From positions 1 to 26,936 of the forward strand of contig DJQV01000020.1 of assembly GCA_002438805.1 (NCBI GenBank): 26,936 nt of DNA, written 5' to 3'. The stretch comes from Bacteroidales bacterium UBA6377. Lineage in GTDB: Bacteria; Bacteroidota; Bacteroidia; Bacteroidales; UBA932. The notes below the pieces were generated by a model, which saw only the letters and a program-made list of their open reading frames with translations, was not told where the DNA came from and did not search any database. Below, piece by piece: positions 21,924 through 26,936 of the stretch (position 1 is its first letter; each line of letters opens with the position of its first letter). The translations under genes and the position numbers were made by a program.

Positions 21924-22292
21924 ATGCAGGGAGTCTGGACCGTATTGTTGCTGATAGTGTCCAACATCTTCATGACTTTCGCCTGGTACGGGCACCTGAA
22001 ACTCCAGGAGATGAAAATCTCCGAGGGGTGGCCGCTTATTGCGGTGATCCTTTTCTCCTGGGGTCTGGCCTTCTTCGAGTATTGCGCCCAGGTGCCGGCC
22101 AACCGCATCGGGTCCAATATAAACGGCGGACCGTTCAGCCTCGTCCAGCTCAAGGTGATTCAGGAGGTGGTGTCGCTGACGGTTTTCACCGTGATCATCA
22201 ATTTCCTTTTCAAGGGGGAGGGGCTGCAATGGAACCACATCGCCGCTTTCGGATGCCTCATCCTCGCGGTCTTCTTTGTTTTCTTGAAATAG
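21924..22292 (+). CDS. DMT-superfamily DUF486 membrane protein
   Basis: A 122-residue protein with four predicted membrane helices (about 4-22, 36-55, 72-95 and 102-121), matching the DUF486/DMT-like small membrane family. Characteristic segments are FMTFAWYGHLKL, FFEYCAQVPANRIG and the Q-L-K-V-I-Q-E-V helix. It is related to small multidrug-resistance-type transporters, but no function is established. It is convergent with the thioesterase gene, with only 3 bases between the two ends and no terminator, so the transcripts must overlap. Confidence 0.88.
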   Translation: MQGVWTVLLLIVSNIFMTFAWYGHLKLQEMKISEGWPLIAVILFSWGLAFFEYCAQVPANRIGSNINGGPFSLVQLKVIQEVVSLTVFTVIINFLFKGEGLQWNHIAAFGCLILAVFFVFLK

Positions 22293-22295
22293 CGC

Positions 22296-23009
22296 TCAGG
22301 CCTGCGTCAAGGCCGCGCTGCACAGGGTCTGCTCTCCGGAGCGTGCGATGAAGAGGTACTCCTCGCTGTTCTCTTTCTTCAGCCCGAGGGTCACATTTTC
22401 GCCCCGCCTCACTTCGTGGCGGTAGTTCAGGTCGAGCCTCAGCGGGGCCGGGCTGCCGAGCATATCCTCGGGGAGCATATCGTAGAGGAGTTCCACATAG
22501 CGGGTGTTGTTGAGGTGGCCGTTGAAGTCGCAGTCGCTGTAGCATACTTTTCTGTCATCCTTCACTTCAGGGTCGAAGTCGCGTATCCGTCGCGGACTCC
22601 TGCACGGTATGCCGCTCTCGCCGCTGTCCAGCCCGAGGTCGGGAAATACCGGGCGTCTGGTCGTGCGGTCTATTATGCACCACTCTGTCGTGCCGCGTCC
22701 GATCTCGCGGCCTTCATCGTCGGTCACGCGGACGCAGCGGTTGTAGGTGAGCCCGTTTCCCCTCACTGGCCACACGCTTATATATAAAGGAGCGTACAGG
22801 TCGGGGCGCGAATCTATCTCGAATGCGGAACGCATCAGCACCCAGCTTCTGTTGCTTTGGGCCATCACATCGATTCCGTATCCTTCCTTCCGTATGTTCT
22901 GTCCTATCGCGTTGATGAGGTGTCCGCAGAGGGCTGGTACCGTGATCCTGCCCAGAGAGTCTATGTTCTCGGGCACCACTGAATATTCGTATGTGTTCAT
23001 CTCTTTCAT
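22296..23009 (-). CDS. Acyl-ACP thioesterase (double hot-dog fold)
   Basis: A 237-residue cytoplasmic thioesterase releasing fatty acids from acyl carrier protein. Two hot-dog repeats are visible: the first with ITVPALCGHLINAIGQ and RSWVLMRSAFEID (about 22-66), the second beginning after SPRRIRDFDPEV. The active-site block DCDFNGHLNNTRYVELLYD (about 159-177), containing the N-x-H arrangement typical of bacterial and plant FatA/FatB-like enzymes, is intact. Its chain-length preference cannot be read. A good promoter lies 13 bases before the ATG. A second ATG at 23000 would remove three residues. Confidence 0.9.
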   Translation of the reverse strand: MKEMNTYEYSVVPENIDSLGRITVPALCGHLINAIGQNIRKEGYGIDVMAQSNRSWVLMRSAFEIDSRPDLYAPLYISVWPVRGNGLTYNRCVRVTDDEGREIGRGTTEWCIIDRTTRRPVFPDLGLDSGESGIPCRSPRRIRDFDPEVKDDRKVCYSDCDFNGHLNNTRYVELLYDMLPEDMLGSPAPLRLDLNYRHEVRRGENVTLGLKKENSEEYLFIARSGEQTLCSAALTQA

Positions 23010-23022
23010 TTTTTTGTCGAGG

Positions 23023-23054
23023 CAAAGGTACGTCTCGGGAGCTTTGGGATGAAA
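23023..23054 (-). promoter_or_regulatory. Promoter of the thioesterase gene
   Basis: Minus-strand TTTC (23054-23051), 20 bases, TACCTTTG (23030-23023): one mismatch to TTTG-N19-21-TAnnTTTG. The predicted leader is about 7 bases. Confidence 0.65.
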
Positions 23055-23091
23055 AAAGTGTGTCCGATATGTCTATTAATGTGATAAACTG

Positions 23092-23168
23092 CTTGTTTTG
23101 CGGAGAAAATACCTTATTTTTGGGACGAAAAACATGATGTTTTATTTTAGTCCCTTCGTGTCAAGGGA
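23092..23168 (+). promoter_or_regulatory. Promoter and structured leader of the LytTR regulator gene
   Basis: CTTG (23092-23095), 19 bases, TATTTTTG (23115-23122) is a good promoter. Just after it lies AAAACATGATGTTTT (23129-23143), a palindrome with 7-bp arms at the predicted start of transcription. GTCCC (23150-23154) can pair either with GGGAC (23123-23127) or, within TCCCTT (23151-23156), with AAGGGA (23163-23168), so two hairpins exclude each other. It could be an operator or a regulated leader. Confidence 0.5.
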
Positions 23169-23184
23169 TAAAAATTGATAGAAT

Positions 23185-23988
23185 ATGGACTCTTCTCTGC
23201 GGCTTCCGAGGTCTTATGTGGCGCATCTTGTGTATGTGCTGCTGATTCCGTCTTTCTTCATCTCATTCTGCTTCCTGTACAACCCTTTCGATGTCCAGGA
23301 TTTCTACACGGTGGGAGGGAAGAGCTTCGCCTTCCATTTTCTGATGCTCACGTGTATCATCCTCGGTGTTCTTGCCTTGACCAGACTGATCTTTGTGGCC
23401 TTGTATAAATACATCCCATTCCGCAGGTGGCACTACGGCATCTGGTGCTTCGGGGAACTGCTGGTCTGTGCTTTCTTCATGGCCCTCTATACGGCTCTCT
23501 TCTATGGGGCTGAGATGCCGTACTTCCTCGCCCTCTCCCATTGTCTCAAGTTTTCATACCTCATAATGGTGTACCCGTATGTTTTCCTGATAATGGTCAG
23601 GCTCATCATCAATCTCGGACAGGAACACGCGCGTGCGCAGGACGAGGCTCTGGTGAAGTTCTACGATGAGCACAAGAGGCTTAAGCTCACCATCGACCCT
23701 GCCGCCATCCTGTATATAGGTGCGGAGGCCAATTATGTCAAGATACATTATCTGGAGGGTGACCGTCCGCGGGAATTCATGCTGCGCAACTCCATGCGCA
23801 GTCTGGAGCAGACGGCTTCGAGGCACGGTCTTGTCCGCTGCCATCGTTCCCATTACGTCAATCCTCGGCATATCAAGGTGCTGAGCCGGGCGAAAGAGGG
23901 CCAGATCCAGGCCGAGTTCCTGCAGGAGGGCCTTAAGTCCATTCCGGTCAGCCGCCAGTACTACGACTCCCTCTCCAACCTGCTGTAA
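23185..23988 (+). CDS. Membrane-anchored LytTR-family transcriptional regulator
   Basis: A 267-residue regulator with four predicted membrane helices (about 14-32, 47-72, 86-106 and 118-144), a short linker, and a C-terminal LytTR DNA-binding domain (about 165-262). The domain contains ILYIGAEANYVKIHYL, the RNSMRSLE helix, and the VRCHRSHYVNPRHI block typical of this fold. There is no receiver domain, so signals may be sensed by the membrane part. LytTR proteins bind DNA as pairs on repeated sites. Twin palindromes overlap the end of this gene, and an FtsX-type permease follows 185 bases later in the same direction, making that permease its likely target. Confidence 0.9.
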   Translation: MDSSLRLPRSYVAHLVYVLLIPSFFISFCFLYNPFDVQDFYTVGGKSFAFHFLMLTCIILGVLALTRLIFVALYKYIPFRRWHYGIWCFGELLVCAFFMALYTALFYGAEMPYFLALSHCLKFSYLIMVYPYVFLIMVRLIINLGQEHARAQDEALVKFYDEHKRLKLTIDPAAILYIGAEANYVKIHYLEGDRPREFMLRNSMRSLEQTASRHGLVRCHRSHYVNPRHIKVLSRAKEGQIQAEFLQEGLKSIPVSRQYYDSLSNLL

Positions 23989-24022
23989 ACTTCCTTTACA
24001 GGGGGTGTAAATTTTCTTTACA
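23984..24022. promoter_or_regulatory. Twin palindromic operator (TGTAAA-N5-TTTACA twice)
   Basis: TGTAAA, five bases, TTTACA occurs at 23984-24000 and again at 24006-24022. The two copies are exactly 22 bp apart, about two turns of DNA, so a paired protein would sit on one face. The first copy overlaps the TAA stop of the LytTR gene. The likely ligand is that LytTR protein, with the permease downstream as target, but this is inference. Confidence 0.7.
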
Positions 24023-24118
24023 GCACCGCTGTATGTGGTTGGGTTGTATTGTTTTGAAAATCACTGATTTGAGAATCTTGGCACGCTTGCTGGTTGAAGA
24101 GTGGTGAAGATTAAACAA

Positions 24119-24166
24119 ATGCTACGGCCCCGTCTTCGGGCCTGTCTCGACAGGCGGGGTTTTTAA
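24119..24166 (+). CDS. Possible 15-residue leader peptide over the attenuator
   Basis: ATG at 24119 opens a short frame MLRPRLRACLDRRGF ending with TAA at 24166. Five of fifteen residues are Arg, and the frame runs through the whole terminator-like hairpin. It could be a leader peptide whose translation decides whether the hairpin forms, or just a chance frame in GC-rich DNA. No clear ribosome-binding site distinguishes it. Confidence 0.2.
   Translation: MLRPRLRACLDRRGF
24128..24164 (+). terminator. Terminator-like hairpin immediately before the permease start
   Basis: CCCCG (24128-24132) pairs with CGGGG (24155-24159), and an inner stem CCTGTC/GACAGG (24141-24146 with 24149-24154) caps it, followed by five T residues. 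The permease ATG is at 24174. A terminator here, with no room for a promoter after it, suggests conditional attenuation or control of the start region rather than simple termination. Confidence 0.6.
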
Positions 24167-24173
24167 AAAAAAG

Positions 24174-26516
24174 ATGATGAGAAAAGCAAGTGATTTTTTG
24201 ATCAAGGTCCTCTCGCTGGGTGTCGGGATGTCGATTGCTTTGGTGCTGATCGCCAAGGTCTGTTTCGAGCTGTCCTATGACGGCTTCTACAAGGATGTCG
24301 ACAACATATATAAGGTGACGTCCGACTTCACGCAGCAGGGAGAGCGCAAGGAGTTCGGGGGTACGAGCGGTGCCGTGGCTCCGGGCTTCAAGGCTGAGGT
24401 GCCGGGTGTCATTGCCGCGACAAGGTACACCGGAGTATTCAATTCTGACGTTTTCTTCGATGAGTCAGGCAACAGTCTGGAATGCAATGTGCGTGTGGCG
24501 GACAGCTGCTTTTTCGACATCTTCGATAGGGAATTCCTTGCCGGCACGCCAGTCAAGGCCCTCAAGTCTTGGGACGGCAGTGTGGCAGTGTGCCGCAGCG
24601 TGGCAGAACGTCTCGGAGGTGTGGCCGAGGCTGTGGGAAAAACCATATACAACGAGGACATGCCGGATCTGAAGCTCACCGTGGCAGGGGTGTATGAGGA
24701 TTTTCCGGTCAACGGCACATTGCGTTTCGATGCCCTTATAGGCATTGAGGCCATGGGGGAGTGGAGCATCAGCAACTGGATGGGCAATGACCGCTATTCC
24801 AGCTATGTCAAGCTCGCCCCGGGGATTGACCCGGCTTCTTTGAAGGAAGCGATACGCAAGATGCAGGAGGCCCACCAGGATCTGGAGAGCCTCGAAAAGA
24901 ACGGCACGACCCTGCGTTACACGCTCAAACCCTTCAAGACCCTGCACATGGACAACCCGGATGTGCGCAGCATGGTACTCATCCTCTCCGTGGTCGCCCT
25001 GCTTTTGCTGCTCGTGTCCGTGATGAACTATACCCTCGTGGCGATAGGTGATGTGATACGCCGCTCGCGCGAGGTCGGGGTGCGCAAATGTTTCGGGGCC
25101 GGAGACGGTACCATCTACGCCCTGCTTTTCAGGGAGACGGCGGTCAACATTCTCTCCTCCATGCTTGTATGCGTGCTGCTCATATTCGCGTTCCGTTCTT
25201 CGATAGAGTCGCTCATCGGGGTGGCGGTGGCGGATCTGATGATCCCGCAGACGTTTATTGCCCTGATTGTCACTCTCGTGCTGGTTTTCCTGTTCTCCGC
25301 CCTGATCCCGGCACGGATGTTCATCAAGATCCCGGTGTCCACGGCGTTCAGGGGGTACAAGGACAGCAAACGGCGGTGGAAACTCTCACTGCTGGCTGTA
25401 CAGTTCGCCATCAACGCGCTGCTCGTCTCGCTGATGCTTGTCGTTGGCACTCAATACAGCCGCAGCATTGATGCCGATCCGGGCTATGACTACGACAATG
25501 TGGCCTATTCATATATTCCGGCCTTGAGCCAGGAGAGGATGCTTCAGGTTGCCAGTGACTTGCGTGCGCTGCCTGAGGTGGAGTCCGCCGAACTCACATA
25601 TTGTCTGCCGCTTGAACGTGCTTCCGGCAACAACATCTATCTCCCGGGGGATGACCGCGAACTTTTCAACATTGCTGACGAGGACTATGCGACCGCAGGC
25701 TTTTTTGACCTTATGGGCTTCAGGCTCATAGAGGGCCGCAGGCCGCAGGGGCCGGAAGACATGGCCGTGAGCCGCAGTTTCGTGGAGAAGATGAGCCTCT
25801 ATGCCGACTGGTCTGACGGGGCAGTGGGCAAGACTGTCCGGATCACCGGGCATAATAGGGACAATTACACGATATGCGGTGTCTACGAGGACTATCTTAT
25901 CGGCTCCTTCGAGAGTGCAGATGCGCGTCCGAGCGTCCGCTTCTGCTGGGTGGAAGGTGACAAGGGCACATTGAAGACGCTCGTCATCAAATTCCGTGAC
26001 AAGTCAGAGGAGGCAGTGAAGTCTGCCGAGGAGGTCATCAACAGGATTGTGCATGATACCGAGGGAGGACGCGATGTGGAACTGACCTCATACTCAGACA
26101 CTTTCCGAGACATGTACAAAGAGACTGACTCCATGCGCCGTACCTTCACGCTCGGCTCTGTCTTCGCTGTGCTGATCGCTGTCATCGGGCTTATAGGATA
26201 CGTGCGCGACGAGAATTACCGACGCAGCGGCGAGATAGCTGTCCGCAAGGTCAATGGAGCCCAGACTTCGCAGATAGTGCGGATGCTTGTCCTGGACATC
26301 CTCAAGCTTGCCGGGGTGGCAGTGCTTGTCGGAGACATCGGCGCCTGGTTCATAGCCGATTCCTGGCTCAAGAGATTCTCCGATGCCATTGTGCTCGGGC
26401 CGCAGTATTTCCTTGTGGCAGATGTCTTTGTGCTGGCAGTGGTTGTGCTGACCGTGGTGGCAGGTTCGCTTAAGATTGCCCGGGCCAATCCGGTGGATTC
26501 GCTCAAGCAGGAATAG
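24174..26516 (+). CDS. FtsX/MacB-like ABC transporter permease, two-unit
   Basis: A 780-residue inner-membrane permease of the MacB/FtsX type. One hydrophobic segment near the N-terminus (8-28) is followed by a large extracytoplasmic MacB-like core (about 35-260), and then three FtsX-type helices (266-292, 322-342, 360-380) with the typical RSREVGVRKCFGAG loop (298-310). A second half repeats the plan: a helix at 403-425, a periplasmic core to about 655, and three final helices, with EIAVRKVNGA as the matching loop. Family members work with a separate ATPase to export peptides, lipoproteins or to act mechanically on the envelope. No ATPase lies next to it in this window. Two adjacent ATGs (24174, 24177) are possible starts. 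Expression is probably controlled by the LytTR operator and hairpin upstream. Confidence 0.9.
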   Translation: MMRKASDFLIKVLSLGVGMSIALVLIAKVCFELSYDGFYKDVDNIYKVTSDFTQQGERKEFGGTSGAVAPGFKAEVPGVIAATRYTGVFNSDVFFDESGNSLECNVRVADSCFFDIFDREFLAGTPVKALKSWDGSVAVCRSVAERLGGVAEAVGKTIYNEDMPDLKLTVAGVYEDFPVNGTLRFDALIGIEAMGEWSISNWMGNDRYSSYVKLAPGIDPASLKEAIRKMQEAHQDLESLEKNGTTLRYTLKPFKTLHMDNPDVRSMVLILSVVALLLLLVSVMNYTLVAIGDVIRRSREVGVRKCFGAGDGTIYALLFRETAVNILSSMLVCVLLIFAFRSSIESLIGVAVADLMIPQTFIALIVTLVLVFLFSALIPARMFIKIPVSTAFRGYKDSKRRWKLSLLAVQFAINALLVSLMLVVGTQYSRSIDADPGYDYDNVAYSYIPALSQERMLQVASDLRALPEVESAELTYCLPLERASGNNIYLPGDDRELFNIADEDYATAGFFDLMGFRLIEGRRPQGPEDMAVSRSFVEKMSLYADWSDGAVGKTVRITGHNRDNYTICGVYEDYLIGSFESADARPSVRFCWVEGDKGTLKTLVIKFRDKSEEAVKSAEEVINRIVHDTEGGRDVELTSYSDTFRDMYKETDSMRRTFTLGSVFAVLIAVIGLIGYVRDENYRRSGEIAVRKVNGAQTSQIVRMLVLDILKLAGVAVLVGDIGAWFIADSWLKRFSDAIVLGPQYFLVADVFVLAVVVLTVVAGSLKIARANPVDSLKQE

Positions 26517-26534
26517 ACTGCCTCCGGGGCGATG

Positions 26535-26567
26535 AAAAAGGCCGGCGCGGTTTGCGTCGGCCTTTTC
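26535..26567 (+). terminator. Rho-independent terminator after the permease gene
   Basis: AAAAGGCCG (26536-26544) pairs with CGGCCTTTT (26558-26566) around a G/T-rich loop, ending in a T-run, 19 bases after the stop codon. A-runs on the other side would let it work in both directions. Confidence 0.8.
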
Positions 26568-26568
26568 T

Positions 26569-26633
26569 GGTTCTGGGTGAGGTTGGTTCTGGGTGAGGTT
26601 GGTTCTCGGGGAAGGTTGATTTTGTGTGAGGTT
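26569..26633. repeat. Four degenerate 16-bp tandem repeats
   Basis: GGTTCTGGGTGAGGTT is present twice without change (26569-26600), then as two altered copies, the last running into the first unit of the 84-bp array. The shared GAGGTT ending suggests that the small repeat grew from the edge of the array. No gene is seen here. Confidence 0.65.
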
Positions 26634-26936
26634 GGGGTATATTTCCTGTTTTTCACCCCAACCTTTTGGCTTCACAGCGCCCAGACGTGCTCCAGTGTTG
26701 CTTTCGTCTTGCAGGTTGGGGTATATTTCCTGTTTTTTACCCCGACCTTTTGGCTTCACATTGTCCAGATGTGCTCCAGCGTTGCTTTCGTCTTGCAGGT
26801 TGGGGTATATTTCCTGTTTTTCACCCCGACCTTTGGCTTTACATTGCCCAGACGTGCTTCAGCGTTGTTTTCGCCTTGCAGGTTGGGGCATATTTCCTGT
26901 TTTTCACCCCGACCTTTGGCTTTACATTGCCCAGAC
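26629..26936. repeat. Tandem array of 84-bp units with AGGTTGGGG palindromes (right array), cut by the window end
   Basis: Units start at 26629, 26713, 26797 and 26880: lengths 84, 84 and 83, the last incomplete. Each holds AGGTTGGGG, about 17 T-rich bases, and CCCCRACCT as a palindrome, then a well-conserved 45-base segment with CCAGAYGTGCTYCAG. In the fourth unit the left arm reads AGGTTGGGGCA. Copies are nearly identical in both core and linker, so this is not a CRISPR array. The core is the reverse complement of that in the array at 2198-2405. Minus-strand frames across it encode repeated KGWGEKQEIYPNL-like peptides, but the 83-base unit breaks the frame. Confidence 0.85.

Noticed and set aside
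26094..26759. Minus-strand 221-codon frame across the permease end and the repeat array
   Set aside because: It is antisense to the permease gene, and its N-terminal part only translates the tandem repeat; an 83-base unit breaks the period in frame.
26629..26936. Possible CRISPR array at the right end
   Set aside because: The segments between palindromes are nearly identical from unit to unit, unlike spacers, and no cas genes are in the window.

Overview
The window looks like a chromosomal segment of a GC-rich, gut-type Bacteroidales bacterium (Alistipes/Rikenellaceae-like is plausible, not proven). The signs are many Bacteroidetes -7 promoter boxes (TAnnTTTG), TonB-dependent receptors, a hybrid two-component regulator beside a carbohydrate operon, a Gram-negative type bile-salt-hydrolase-like enzyme, and few Shine-Dalgarno sites. 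Most genes are GC-rich. Two stretches are visibly AT-richer: the gene pair at 453-1786 and the AbiEi-like gene at 3790-4584. Both look acquired.

Layout. 1-452 is a repeat-rich intergenic region with two GTTATAGC palindromes and a promoter. 453-1786 encodes an unknown acidic protein followed by an ABC-type AAA ATPase, overlapping by one base. 1787-2530 holds no credible gene but is packed with palindromic repeats, including an 84-bp-period array. Then come a uracil/hypoxanthine-DNA glycosylase family gene (2531-3109), a convergent flavin reductase (3125-3688) and an orphan AbiEi-type antitoxin with a palindromic operator (3790-4584). 4666-8215 (minus strand) is a three-gene operon: TonB receptor, secreted heavy-metal-binding HMA protein, triple-domain lipoprotein. 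A second TonB receptor (8268-10151) is divergent from an iron-sulfur L-serine dehydratase (10202-11434).

11431-19503 is a carbohydrate locus on the minus strand: an AraC-type hybrid sensor/regulator (15544-19503), then sialate/xylan-type O-acetylesterase, GPH-family sugar symporter and cytoplasmic GH43 glycosidase with overlapping or abutting ends. The model is deacetylation outside the cytoplasm, import, then intracellular cleavage. The regulator has lost every phosphorelay residue that could be checked. Divergent from it is a choloylglycine hydrolase/penicillin acylase family protein (19589-20668), followed by a bidirectional terminator and two tRNA-Lys genes (CUU, UUU).

20986-23009 holds a short mannose-1-phosphate guanylyltransferase, a DUF486 membrane protein and an acyl-ACP thioesterase. 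23185-26516 is a membrane-anchored LytTR regulator and a large FtsX/MacB-like permease, separated by twin 17-bp palindromes 22 bp apart and a terminator-like hairpin just before the permease start. The right end (26629-26936) is another 84-bp tandem array whose palindromic core is the reverse complement of the left array's core. This shared repeat family, the phosphorelay-dead regulator, the orphan antitoxin and the LytTR operator are the most notable observations.
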